Assembly (NCBI GenBank): GCA_038235275.1
Contig: JBBSUC010000020.1
Span: forward strand, 1-64,000
DNA: 64,000 nt
Reading direction: 5' to 3'
Source: Persicitalea sp038235275
GTDB taxonomy: Bacteria > Bacteroidota > Bacteroidia > Cytophagales > Spirosomataceae
The notes under the pieces are model-generated. The model saw nothing but the letters and a program-made list of their open reading frames with translations, was not told the DNA's origin and did no database searches. Each line of letters opens with the position of its first letter. Within the stretch, counting starts at the first letter, position 1. Positions 1 through 8,143 of the stretch are shown here, piece after piece. The translations under genes and the position numbers were made by a program.

Positions 1-1
1 C

Positions 2-415
2 ATCGAGAGTTTCTCCTTCAACACTGCCGTGAGCGCCTTCATGGTCTGTGTCAATGAACTGGGTAGTTTAAAATGCCACAAGAAAGCCGTGCTGAGCGAA
101 TTGGTCGTGCTGCTCTCGCCCTACGCGCCGCACATTACCGAGGAATTGTACGCTACCCTCGGCCACGAAGCGGGTGCTTTGGCCCAGGCCACCTTCCCGA
201 TCTGGCAGCAGGAATACGTGACCGACGACGAATTCGAGTACCCGATTCAGATCAACGGCAAGGTGCGGGCGACCATCTCGTTTCCACTCGACACGGTTCC
301 CGCCGACATCGAGAAAGAAGTTTTGGCTAATGAAACCATGCAGAAGTGGCTTAATGGGGAATCGCCTAAAAATGTGATTGTGGTGTCGAAGCGGATTGTG
401 AACGTGATGCTATAA
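2..415 (+). CDS. leuS: Leucyl-tRNA synthetase, C-terminal fragment
   Basis: The frame is open from the left edge of the window, so only the last ~137 residues are present. The stretch FNTAVSAFMVCVNEL, followed by LLSPYAPHITEELY, is the class Ia anticodon-binding helix bundle of leucyl-tRNA synthetase. The end, with QINGKVRATI and a short basic/hydrophobic tail, is the usual LeuRS C-terminal domain. The enzyme charges tRNA-Leu in the cytoplasm. The catalytic domain and start lie outside the window. A GTG at 29 is in frame but is only an internal codon. Identification rests on these family motifs and is firm. Confidence 0.95.
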   Translation: MESFSFNTAVSAFMVCVNELGSLKCHKKAVLSELVVLLSPYAPHITEELYATLGHEAGALAQATFPIWQQEYVTDDEFEYPIQINGKVRATISFPLDTVPADIEKEVLANETMQKWLNGESPKNVIVVSKRIVNVML

Positions 416-464
416 TTTTCCAAAACATCATCTGTTATTAGTAGAATTTCAGAATAATCCTAAA

Positions 465-857
465 ATGATGAAGATAAAAAAGGGGAAAGTACTAATTTCA
501 ATTACGTATTTGAATGGAGCCTACACAAATAACCTGTATTGTAGAGAAATTCATTTACGAGAAGACAAGGAGAGAGAAACAGAAACAGAAACAGTTGTTA
601 TTTCATTGGAAATCATCGAACAGTCTTTCAACAAAGATGATTTCGGGGATTTAATTGATTCAATCGATATTTTGGAAACCATTAGCTTGGACGACAACTA
701 CACATATAATGGAATAAGAGCATTTTTTAACCAAAAAGCAAGTCGACTTTCACTAAGGCACCAATTAGAACTCACTCTGAAGGGCAATCTATTTATTTTT
801 GATATCAAATTCCGGAATTCTAATTCCGAAAGATTCGAAATCGGAATTCTGAGGTAA
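465..857 (+). CDS. Hypothetical protein, 130 aa, AT-rich
   Basis: I do not recognise this protein. It starts MMKIKKGKVL and has no signal peptide or membrane segment. It is predicted soluble, with an acidic glutamate/threonine-rich stretch near residues 35-45 and alternating beta-like segments. Its sequence is clearly more AT-rich than leuS upstream and the peptidase downstream, and codon use differs to match, which suggests it was acquired separately. It sits alone between leuS (same strand, 49 bp away) and a convergent peptidase gene. Real coding is supported by the long open frame in AT-rich DNA; function is unknown. Confidence 0.55.
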   Translation: MMKIKKGKVLISITYLNGAYTNNLYCREIHLREDKERETETETVVISLEIIEQSFNKDDFGDLIDSIDILETISLDDNYTYNGIRAFFNQKASRLSLRHQLELTLKGNLFIFDIKFRNSNSERFEIGILR

Positions 858-940
858 ACTCAACAGGGAGGAACTTGACTGTTTATGAGTTTAACTCGGA
901 AAAGTGCGTTTGCAACACACGAAGTATGGAAATCAGACCA

Positions 941-2260
941 TTAACGCACTCCCGCCTCCGCCAGTAACACCAGCAGCGTCCGCTGCATCGCCAGATGCGA
1001 TTTATCGTCCAGCCACCACTCGCTGAGCGCGTGCGCTCCGCCGCCCCTGCCACCCGCCCCCATCGTAATGGCCGGGACGCCCTTGGAAAACGGTATATTG
1101 GAATTAGTGGAACCCACCCGCAGGGCGGGCGAAGCTCCCACGAAACTCGTGGCCGCGATGGCCCGCTGCACCAGCGGATTGCTCGTTTCGATACTGCCTG
1201 ACGGGCGGTCGCCAACCATCTCAATATCTACGGTGAGATCGGGGCCAATTCGTTTCATGGCGTTCTCTTCTTTCAAGGCGCGCTGCACGGCAGCCTTAAA
1301 GAGCTTGTCGATGCCCGTAAGTTGCTCGGGGCTTTCGGAGCGCATATCAACCTGCATGTACGACTCGAAAGGAATGGCGTTGACCGACGTGCCGCCACCC
1401 ACGACGCCCACATTGTAAGTCGTACGGACGCCCTGTTTCGTGAATTGATCGGCCTCCTGTGTGAAGTAGTAAATCGCCCGGCCCAGTGCGCCGTGCGGAT
1501 TCACCAACCCGAATGAACCCGACGAATGCCCGCCCGGCCCTTTGAAGGTCACCAGGTAGCGGTGCGAACCCAGGCCCCGGTGGGTGATGCTGGTGGAACC
1601 CAGCCCGTCGATGGCGATGTAGGAATCTATTTTCAAGCCGGGCGTATTGAAAAGCTTCTTCACGCCCCGTAGGTCGCCGAGTCCTTCCTCCCCGACTGTG
1701 CCAATGAACAGCACATCGGCGTCGGTTTCGACGCCCGTTTTTTCCATCACGTCAAGAATGGTGAGTACCATCGCCAGGCCGCGCGTGTCGTCGCCCACGC
1801 CGGGGGCGTAGAGCGTGTCGCCGCGCATTTTTATCTTCACGTCCGTTTCTTTGGGAAAAACCGTGTCGAGATGCGCTTCCAGCACCACCGTTTTCTTGCC
1901 CGACTTGCCGCGCCGCTTCGCCAGTACGTTGCCCACTTCGTCGATCCATACCGAGTCGGCCCCGGCCTGGCGGAGCATATTGGCGTAGGCGCGGCCCCGT
2001 ACCTCTTCCATAAATGGCGGCGCGGGAATTTCGGTGAGCGTAATTAGGTTCTGACGCGTCCAGGCTTCGCGCTTGGGGAACATGGCGAGGGCTTTTTTGA
2101 CGTTTGGGTTTTGGGATACAGCCTGGATTTCGTCGGTGTATTGCCCGGCCGCTACCGCTTTTTCTGGTTTAGCAGAGTCCTTTTCTTCGTCCTGGGCCAG
2201 GACGGTCATTGAGGTAAGGGATAAGACAAGTAACAGGGCAATTCGGAGAAGTGCAGTCAT
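941..2260 (-). CDS. M20 family zinc metallopeptidase, exported
   Basis: This is a di-zinc M20/M28-type exopeptidase of about 439 residues. The start at 2260 is chosen because it places a clean signal peptide (MTALLRIALLLVLSLTSMTVLAQ-like, about 22 residues) at the N-terminus; an upstream in-frame start would add 25 residues in front of it. Metal and catalytic motifs are visible: HLD near residues 130-132, GVGDD near 154-158 and GEEG near 190-193, followed by the dimerisation (lid) region and a C-terminal metal-ligand region. The peptide or amide substrate cannot be told. It is probably periplasmic and a single-gene unit. Relatives include PepT-like tripeptidases and carboxypeptidase G2. Confidence 0.85.
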   Translation of the reverse strand: MTALLRIALLLVLSLTSMTVLAQDEEKDSAKPEKAVAAGQYTDEIQAVSQNPNVKKALAMFPKREAWTRQNLITLTEIPAPPFMEEVRGRAYANMLRQAGADSVWIDEVGNVLAKRRGKSGKKTVVLEAHLDTVFPKETDVKIKMRGDTLYAPGVGDDTRGLAMVLTILDVMEKTGVETDADVLFIGTVGEEGLGDLRGVKKLFNTPGLKIDSYIAIDGLGSTSITHRGLGSHRYLVTFKGPGGHSSGSFGLVNPHGALGRAIYYFTQEADQFTKQGVRTTYNVGVVGGGTSVNAIPFESYMQVDMRSESPEQLTGIDKLFKAAVQRALKEENAMKRIGPDLTVDIEMVGDRPSGSIETSNPLVQRAIAATSFVGASPALRVGSTNSNIPFSKGVPAITMGAGGRGGGAHALSEWWLDDKSHLAMQRTLLVLLAEAGVR

Positions 2261-2360
2261 CAGGCGGCTTATTTTGATTGTAAGTTTGTCAAATATAAGA
2301 ATTCTGCCCGTTGGAGGTTGATTTTTAAGAATCAATTTTAGTTAAATAACCGCGATAAAA

Positions 2361-2408
2361 CACTTAGCCGCCTCGTTGAAGCTTTTTCTTCAACGAGGCG
2401 GCTAAGTG
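2361..2408 (-). terminator. Strong hairpin, terminator of the icd operon
   Basis: Two perfect 21-bp arms (2361-2381 and 2388-2408) enclose a 6-nt loop. On the minus strand the hairpin is followed by a short T run (2357-2360), fitting termination of transcripts from the 2432-4420 genes. It stands just upstream of the M20 peptidase start and could insulate that gene. Confidence 0.7.
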
Positions 2409-2431
2409 GCATTTCCTGCAACGGAAGATGG

Positions 2432-2716
2432 CTAATCCACCACCGAGAGCGCAAACGTTCCGTTGATTTCCAGCTTCTTTCCTTCCGCGCCGACTTCTTT
2501 TAAAAAGGCAACCAAAGATTGGTTGATTTTCTTCAAATCGGCGACGCGCTTCTCCGAGTGCGACACATCGTCGTCGAAGCCAAAGCGGATTTGCCGGGAG
2601 AGTACCTCCACGTTGTGGTAGTTTATTTTATTTTGAATCAACGAAAACAAAACTTTCCCTGCTTCCTCGGGTGTAAACTCCCCTTTCACCAGTCTGAATT
2701 CGAGTTGGTCTTTCAT
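2432..2716 (-). CDS. Small hypothetical protein, paralogue B of an adjacent pair
   Basis: A 94-residue protein of unknown function. It is paralogous to the gene immediately upstream: both begin with a short hydrophobic strand followed by KG.F (LVKGEFTPEEA here, LIKGHFSAQDA there), then I..KI.YH, then a charged helix, and both end in a strand of the G..L.I.GT/NST type. No signal peptide or membrane segment is present. Only 3 bp separate it from the upstream paralogue and it is the last gene of an icd-led operon, ending before the 2361-2408 hairpin. Tandem duplication is inferred from the alignment. Confidence 0.7.
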   Translation of the reverse strand: MKDQLEFRLVKGEFTPEEAGKVLFSLIQNKINYHNVEVLSRQIRFGFDDDVSHSEKRVADLKKINQSLVAFLKEVGAEGKKLEINGTFALSVVD

Positions 2717-2719
2717 GGT

Positions 2720-2965
2720 TCAGTCGGTTATAGTTACGGTGCTGTTCAGGCTTATTTTGCCCGCTTTTTTGTCGATGTGCTGTCGCAGCTCGAAGAGCTC
2801 CTTTTGCAGTTGCTTGATGCGCCGTTCGCGCATTTTGATGTCCTCCATCGTGCTCTCGGAGGTAATCTTTCCCTCGTGATATTTGATTTTCACATCGATC
2901 ATCCGCGTCATGATTTCCACGGCATCCTGGGCACTGAAATGGCCTTTGATAAGTTGTAATTCCAT
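2720..2965 (-). CDS. Small hypothetical protein, paralogue A of an adjacent pair
   Basis: An 81-residue protein, unrecognised, with the same layout as its downstream neighbour: an N-terminal strand MELQLIKGHF, a helix with IDVKIKYHEGKI, a long highly charged helix (residues ~42-68, heptad-like, possibly coiled coil) and a C-terminal strand KISLNSTVTI. It lies 18 bp after the icd stop codon on the same strand, so cotranscription with icd is likely. The shape suggests a small homo- or heterodimer formed with its paralogue, but this is inference. Confidence 0.7.
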   Translation of the reverse strand: MELQLIKGHFSAQDAVEIMTRMIDVKIKYHEGKITSESTMEDIKMRERRIKQLQKELFELRQHIDKKAGKISLNSTVTITD

Positions 2966-2983
2966 GATTTTTGGTTGGTTAAA

Positions 2984-4420
2984 TTATTGGCCCTGTCCCA
3001 TTGAGTATGACTGCTTGCCGTCGAATTCGTAGAGGTTTTCGGTTTTGATGCTGTCGATTCCCTGCGCTTCGGCGTTGGTGAGCAGGCCGATAATCTGCTT
3101 TTTGGAAATGCCCTTGCCATCGGTCGATTTGAAGCGGCAGCGCCAGTGGTCAGTGCAGAAAGTTTCGGAAAATCCCTCGGGCCACACCTTAATGCCCCGA
3201 TTGGTAATCATTGTGAGTTCGGTGCCATTCACATCCAGCTTTTGCAGTTTCGCAGCGATTTCATCGGGATCGGTGCCATTCCAGTGGACGAACATATCCA
3301 CCCCCATCAGGTCTTTTTTGGCGGGAGTTTTCTTTTTGTATTTTGGCAAAATGAGAGCGGCGTCTTTTGCGTAGGAAACGGGCTTGAGCGTGCTGGGTTT
3401 TTCTCCCAAATTGGCAATGACCGCCTGGGCAAATTCTTTGGTGCCGACCTTCTGCTTGCTGACCCCTTCCTTAAAAATATCGTAAGTGTGAATGCCCTCC
3501 TCAATGGTTTTGAGCCAGGCGTTCTGCACTTTTTCGGCGATGTCGGGCTGACCGATGTGGCTGAGCATCATGATCGCGCCCTGCAATAGTCCCGAGGGAT
3601 TGGCCATGTTTTGTCCGGCACGGCGTGGGGCCGACCCGTGGATGGCCTCGAACATGGCGCACTCTTCGCCGATGTTGGACGAACCCGCCAAACCGACCGA
3701 TCCGGCAATCTGCGCCGCCACGTCGGATAGTACGTCGCCGTACAAATTGGGCATCACGAGTACATCGAAAATCTCGGGCGTGTCGGCCATCTTAGCCGCG
3801 CCGATGTCAATGATCCAGTGTTCGTTTTCGATGTCGGTGTATTCCTTTGCGATCTCGTCGAACACCTTGTGGAACAAGCCGTCGGTTTGCTTCATGATGT
3901 TGTCCTTGGTAAAGCAGGTAACCTTATTACGACCATAATGGCGAGCGTACTCGAAGGCATATCGGACGATTTTCTCGCAACCGGGACGGCTGATAAGCTT
4001 CAGACACTGCACTACTTCGTCGGTCTGCTGGTGTTCGATACCCGCGTAAAGGTCTTCTTCGTTTTCCCGGACGATTACGATGTCCATCTCGGGGTGCTTG
4101 GTGCTGACGAATGGAGCCAGACTCATACAGGGGCGGACATTGGCGTATAAACCCAAAAACTTGCGGGTGGTTACGTTCAGGCTTTTGTAGCCGCCCCCCT
4201 GCGGCGTGGTGATGGGCGCTTTGAGAAAAATCTTGTTCCGGCGGATGACATCCCAGGACTCGGGTGAAATACCGGCGGAGTTCCCGGCCAGATACACCTT
4301 CTCGCCCACTTCAATTTCATCGATTTCAATTTCGGCGCCGGCTGCTTTGATAATGTCGAGCGTGGCATCCATGATTTCGGGACCAATGCCGTCCCCTTTG
4401 GCAACTGTAATTCGGGTCAT
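2984..4420 (-). CDS. icd: Isocitrate dehydrogenase (Thermus-type, with C-terminal extension)
   Basis: It catalyses oxidative decarboxylation of isocitrate to 2-oxoglutarate in the TCA cycle. The start at 4420 gives MTRITVAKGDGIGPEIMDATL, the canonical N-terminus of the isocitrate/isopropylmalate dehydrogenase family. An in-frame start 33 bp upstream would only add a low-quality tail. Substrate and metal motifs are visible: ENEEDLYAGIEH and NLYGDVLSDVAAQIAGSVGLAGS. After the catalytic core (to about residue 340) there is an extra domain of about 130 residues, as in the Thermus-like IDH subgroup. It heads an operon with two small genes and is divergent from a LysR gene across 96 bp. Confidence 0.93.
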   Translation of the reverse strand: MTRITVAKGDGIGPEIMDATLDIIKAAGAEIEIDEIEVGEKVYLAGNSAGISPESWDVIRRNKIFLKAPITTPQGGGYKSLNVTTRKFLGLYANVRPCMSLAPFVSTKHPEMDIVIVRENEEDLYAGIEHQQTDEVVQCLKLISRPGCEKIVRYAFEYARHYGRNKVTCFTKDNIMKQTDGLFHKVFDEIAKEYTDIENEHWIIDIGAAKMADTPEIFDVLVMPNLYGDVLSDVAAQIAGSVGLAGSSNIGEECAMFEAIHGSAPRRAGQNMANPSGLLQGAIMMLSHIGQPDIAEKVQNAWLKTIEEGIHTYDIFKEGVSKQKVGTKEFAQAVIANLGEKPSTLKPVSYAKDAALILPKYKKKTPAKKDLMGVDMFVHWNGTDPDEIAAKLQKLDVNGTELTMITNRGIKVWPEGFSETFCTDHWRCRFKSTDGKGISKKQIIGLLTNAEAQGIDSIKTENLYEFDGKQSYSMGQGQ

Positions 4421-4484
4421 TATTGTGGTAGTTGTTTGGTTTGACAGGGGCAAAACTAAGAAGGGATATTCATAAGTTTTTATT

Positions 4485-4512
4485 TATATTTGCGATGATA
4501 AACATAAATCAT
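4485..4512 (+). promoter_or_regulatory. LysR promoter and possible autoregulatory site
   Basis: In the 96-bp divergent icd/LysR intergenic space there is a TATATTTG box at 4485-4492, matching the Bacteroidota TAnnTTTG -7 element. It is followed by the dyad ATGAT-N8-ATCAT at 4495-4512, five bases before the LysR ATG. The dyad fits the loose T-N11-A half-site pattern of LysR operators. A clear -33 element is not seen. Confidence 0.4.
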
Positions 4513-4516
4513 TATT

Positions 4517-5428
4517 ATGAACTATACCCTTCACCAATTACAGGTTTTTCTTAAAGTCACCGAGAATGAGAGCGTTACCAAAGCCGCGGAGGAGTTGCAC
4601 TTGACTCAACCCGCCGTCTCAATTCAATTAAAAAACTTTCAGGATCAGTTCGATATTCCGCTCACCGAGGTGGTGGGGCGCAAGTTGTATGTGACAGATT
4701 TTGGTAAAGAGATTGCGGCCGCCGCCGAGAATATCCTGAATGAAGTGTACGCCATCAACTACAAAACTTTGGCCTATCGGGGACAGCTTAGCGGACGTTT
4801 GAAAATCTCGGTGGTTTCAACGGGCAAGTACATCATACCCTACTTTCTGGCGGGATTCTTAAAGCAGCACGAGGGCATTGAACTGGCCCTCGACGTAACC
4901 AACAAGGCGCAGGTCATCGGTAGTCTGGAACGCAACGAGGTTGATTTTTCGCTGGTGTCGGTGTTGCCCCCCAATTTGCAGGTCGAGTCCGAAGAACTTA
5001 TGCAGAATAAACTCTACGTGGTGGGAAATACAGACCATACGTTCCCCAAAAAATCGTACGGTACCGAACTATTTGAAACCCTGCCGCTGATCTATCGCGA
5101 ACCGGGTTCGGGAACACGTTACGTGATGGAGCAATTTATCGAAGAAAATAAGTTGCCCGTTCGCAAAAAGATGGAATTAACCTCCAACGAAGCCGTAAAA
5201 CAGGCCGTCGTGGCCGGGCTGGGCTACTCGATTATGCCGCTGATTGGCATAAGGAACGATTTAAAGAATGGCAACTTGCAAATTATTCCTGTGAAAGGTT
5301 TCCCTATTACCTCGACCTGGCGGCTGATTTGGATGAGGCAGAAAAACTTTTCGCCGGTGGCCCGTTCTTTTTTAAAATATCTACGGAAAGAAAAAGCAAC
5401 CATCATTGCGGAGAAATTCAGCGACTGA
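4517..5428 (+). CDS. LysR-family transcriptional regulator
   Basis: A 303-residue LysR-type regulator. Residues 1-60 form the winged helix-turn-helix (LHQLQVFLKVTENESVTKAAEELHLTQPAVS... then LTEVVGRKLYVTDFGKEI). The rest is a periplasmic-binding-protein-like effector domain (residues ~90-295). It resembles the CbbR/CysL-type branch, but the effector cannot be read from sequence. It is transcribed divergently from icd, the classical arrangement for a LysR protein that controls its neighbour, so control of the icd operon is a reasonable guess. The next gene on the same strand, an NmrA-like oxidoreductase, begins 63 bp downstream. Confidence 0.9.
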   Translation: MNYTLHQLQVFLKVTENESVTKAAEELHLTQPAVSIQLKNFQDQFDIPLTEVVGRKLYVTDFGKEIAAAAENILNEVYAINYKTLAYRGQLSGRLKISVVSTGKYIIPYFLAGFLKQHEGIELALDVTNKAQVIGSLERNEVDFSLVSVLPPNLQVESEELMQNKLYVVGNTDHTFPKKSYGTELFETLPLIYREPGSGTRYVMEQFIEENKLPVRKKMELTSNEAVKQAVVAGLGYSIMPLIGIRNDLKNGNLQIIPVKGFPITSTWRLIWMRQKNFSPVARSFLKYLRKEKATIIAEKFSD

Positions 5429-5491
5429 GTTGACTCTGGGGAATTCCAGAACTCAGCAATATATTTCTACACACACTACTAGTAATCACAC

Positions 5492-6361
5492 ATGCGGAAA
5501 ATACTTATCACGGGTGCCACGGGTACTGTGGGACTCGAAACGATCAAAGCATTTCGTCAACTCGAACCGATGGGTAGTTTGGTAGCTGGCGTACGGGATG
5601 TGGCGAAAGATGAAAGTAAAATAGCGGGCTACAACCTGGATTTTGTAAAATTTGACTTCGCCGATTCTGGTACGTACGAAGCTGCTCTGGCGGGCTGTGA
5701 CACACTGTTTCTGCTGCGTCCACCCCAATTGGCTAATGTTAAAAAATACTTCAAGCCCCTCATTAAACGGGCAGTAGCTGCCGACGTGAAACATATTGTT
5801 TTTCTGTCGGTGCAAGGCGCATCGGGTAACCAATTCATTCCGCATTATAGGATTGAGAGATTGATCGCTAAAAGCAATATTCCCTACACTTTTCTACGGC
5901 CCGCTTATTTCATGCAGAATTTTACAACCACTCTGCGCGAAGATTTAAAGGAAAAAAGGCAGATTTACCTGCCCGCTGACAACACCCAATTCACGCTCAT
6001 CGATGTTCGCGATGTTGGGGCCGTAGCTGCGCGGGTGATGTTGAATCCTGATGCACACGCAAACCAAGCCTACGACCTGACCAGCGACGAGCCGCTCACC
6101 TTTATACAAATGGGCAATAAACTAAGTCAAGGATTGTGCCACAGAATCAATTTTGAATCACCGACCCTTTGGGAATTTTTCTGGAAAAAAAGAGGTGAGG
6201 GCAGACCTCTGGGGCTTATCTTCGTAATGGCCTTGTTGCATTATCTGCCACGCTTTGAGAAAACGCCGCCACTTTCGCCTTGGGTGGAAAGGATTACGGG
6301 AAAGCCCCCCATTACTTTCGAGCAGTTTATCCGTGACTACACTGGCGAATTGTTAAATTGA
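5492..6361 (+). CDS. NmrA-like NAD(P)-binding oxidoreductase (atypical SDR)
   Basis: A 289-residue Rossmann-fold protein. It opens with KILITGATGTVG, the glycine-rich dinucleotide-binding loop of atypical short-chain dehydrogenases, and continues with FDFADSGTYEAALAGCDTLFLLRPP and an SVQGA segment. These are features of the NmrA/QOR2-like group, which often lacks the classical Tyr-Lys catalytic pair. The C-terminal third contains a proline- and aromatic-rich lid. The substrate is unknown; relatives act as quinone or redox sensors. It ends 8 bp before the convergent membrane-protein gene at 6370. Confidence 0.82.
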   Translation: MRKILITGATGTVGLETIKAFRQLEPMGSLVAGVRDVAKDESKIAGYNLDFVKFDFADSGTYEAALAGCDTLFLLRPPQLANVKKYFKPLIKRAVAADVKHIVFLSVQGASGNQFIPHYRIERLIAKSNIPYTFLRPAYFMQNFTTTLREDLKEKRQIYLPADNTQFTLIDVRDVGAVAARVMLNPDAHANQAYDLTSDEPLTFIQMGNKLSQGLCHRINFESPTLWEFFWKKRGEGRPLGLIFVMALLHYLPRFEKTPPLSPWVERITGKPPITFEQFIRDYTGELLN

Positions 6362-6369
6362 GGAGAAAG

Positions 6370-6900
6370 TTATGCCGTGCCGGGATAGTTCTTGATGTCG
6401 TGCATAGCATCGGCGACCTGGGCATTCCTTTCGGAAAGTACGCTTATGGTGCCCGTAGTTTCGAGGATAATCGCGTGGATGTCCTGCAAGTCGGTCGTGC
6501 CACTTTCCCGGGCAGCGACGTAAATCTCTTCTTCGGTAACCCTCTCTCTTTTCATGACATCACGCAGCATCTTTCCCTGGTAAAGCAGCAGTACGGGGTC
6601 GTTGGTGATAATTTGTTTCACCGCCTTGACCCGCACCGATAGCCAGGTCAGGCAGTATTGCAAAGAAACAAACAGAACGAAGGCCAACACGCCATCCAGC
6701 AGCGGAACGCTTTTGCTCAACGCCACTGTGGCTAACGATGACCCAAGTGCGACAGTCACGATAAAGTCGAAGGCGTTCATTTTGGACAGAGTCCTTTTCC
6801 CCGATACGCGTAACAAAATGACCATCGCCGCGTAAGCCAGAACCGTGTTGATGGCAATGCGGACAATACTTTCCCAATTATCGAAGAATATTTTATCCAT
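6370..6900 (-). CDS. DUF421/YetF-family membrane protein
   Basis: A 176-residue protein with three N-terminal membrane helices (residues ~12-90) followed by a small cytosolic alpha/beta domain, the organisation of the YetF/DUF421 family. Characteristic segments are LRVSGKRTLSKMNAFDFIVTVALGS and, in the soluble part, EEEIYVAARESG.TDLQDIHAIILETTGTISVL. The start at 6900 is used because the in-frame extension to 7005 reads poorly and would run through the gldN terminator hairpin. Function in the family is not well established; some relatives affect envelope or stress physiology in Bacillus. Confidence 0.85.
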   Translation of the reverse strand: MDKIFFDNWESIVRIAINTVLAYAAMVILLRVSGKRTLSKMNAFDFIVTVALGSSLATVALSKSVPLLDGVLAFVLFVSLQYCLTWLSVRVKAVKQIITNDPVLLLYQGKMLRDVMKRERVTEEEIYVAARESGTTDLQDIHAIILETTGTISVLSERNAQVADAMHDIKNYPGTA

Positions 6901-6930
6901 AGGGTGGGGGGCAAGGTGAAAATCTATTAA

Positions 6931-6957
6931 CAAAAAAAGGGATGCCAAAGCATCCCT
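6931..6957 (-). terminator. Intrinsic terminator downstream of gldN
   Basis: Perfect 8-bp stem AGGGATGC/GCATCCCT (6938-6945 and 6950-6957) with a CAAA loop. On the minus strand it is followed by seven Ts. It lies 54 bp beyond the gldN stop codon and closes the gld operon. Confidence 0.85.
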
Positions 6958-7010
6958 AAAATTCAAATTCGTTATTTTCCAACCGCACGGGCGATCCCGT
7001 GTCAACTAAA

Positions 7011-8072
7011 TCAGTATTCCCACATGCCACTTTCCAGTTCCAGCAATTCCTGCTCGTATTGAAGCGACTTAATCAGACCTTGTTTCTCTCCCTTGTAAAT
7101 GTCGATAAACGACTTGTCCATCGGGTTAGAGTATTTTGTGATCCGACCATAGAAAAGGCGAAGATCGAAGGCATCAGCCAAATTCTTATGTTGAGCCGAG
7201 TTGATGGTGTTATACCAAATGTACTTCTTAGGGTCACTGCGGAACAGCCGGTCTAAATCCTTGTACTTGAAAGACGCAACGGGAATTTCCAGACCCGTGG
7301 ACGTATTCTGATCGGCGGGTAGCATCATCGTGATCGTCTGTATATCGAAGTAAGGGCGCGAACGCTTTTTGTCGAAAATCCAGTCTTCCTTTACTTCCAG
7401 CAAGCTTAGTTGATCGGGAAAGAATTCTTCCTCAGTCGTAATGACCGCCAGTTGCTGGTCGAACGGATCGGGGGCCACTACGGTATCTTTGGCAGCTTCG
7501 GCGGGAGCCATATCTTTTTTGGCACCTTTCTTTGGTGCCTTTTTGACGGGTGCTCCCCAGCCGTCGTCTTCCACAGCGGCGGTTTTCTTAGTATCCTTCT
7601 TCACCGGCGTTCCCCAGCCATCGTCAGCTACTGCTTCTTTTTTGGGCGCTTCTTTTTTAGGCGTGTCCCCCCAGCCACCATCCGTGGCCGCTGGCTGGCC
7701 AAAACCTGCCGCGATTTCCTCGGCGGAAAGACCGGCTACCTGATTGGGGATCAACATCTTTTTGTGAAATTCCTCGGGCGTAAGCTTAGTGACACAGGAG
7801 TCGTTCACGTAAGCGTCGAGCAAGCCCGCTTTGACGGCCTCAATGAGGTAACGCGTGATCTCGTTATTCTTGGAGAACATCGGCAGATTTTGCTTTTCAT
7901 TCAAGTCCACCCGGCGCCAGAGCGCTTTTTTCATCAAGACATCCTGGTCATCAATCGGGCGAGCCGATAGCTGGTTCATCTTCGTTTCGTCGCGCTCCTG
8001 AGCTTGTGCTGCTGTGGCCCCCAAGGCCAGCGACACAATAGACAGGGCCATCACTTTTCCGTATATCCTCAT
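7011..8072 (-). CDS. gldN: Gliding motility / type IX secretion protein GldN
   Basis: A 353-residue periplasmic component of the type IX secretion system, which forms the outer-membrane-associated ring with GldK. A signal peptide covers residues 1-24 (ending AAQA). Family features include RPIDDQDVLMKKALWRRVDLNEKQN near residues 38-62 and the C-terminal half with KEDWIFDKKRSRPYFDIQTI and LFYGRI. Between them (residues ~128-195) is a lysine/proline/glycine-rich insert with three repeats: DGGWGDTPKK at 131, DDGWGTPVKK at 150 and DDGWGAPVKK at 169, an exact 19-residue spacing. It is the last gene of the gld run, 71 bp after gldM. Confidence 0.93.
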   Translation of the reverse strand: MRIYGKVMALSIVSLALGATAAQAQERDETKMNQLSARPIDDQDVLMKKALWRRVDLNEKQNLPMFSKNNEITRYLIEAVKAGLLDAYVNDSCVTKLTPEEFHKKMLIPNQVAGLSAEEIAAGFGQPAATDGGWGDTPKKEAPKKEAVADDGWGTPVKKDTKKTAAVEDDGWGAPVKKAPKKGAKKDMAPAEAAKDTVVAPDPFDQQLAVITTEEEFFPDQLSLLEVKEDWIFDKKRSRPYFDIQTITMMLPADQNTSTGLEIPVASFKYKDLDRLFRSDPKKYIWYNTINSAQHKNLADAFDLRLFYGRITKYSNPMDKSFIDIYKGEKQGLIKSLQYEQELLELESGMWEY

Positions 8073-8143
8073 AGCTTTACTTATTTTCTGCGTTTTTTTA
8101 TTTATAACGATTCAGGCAATGAATCAGTATAACGTCAACTAAA

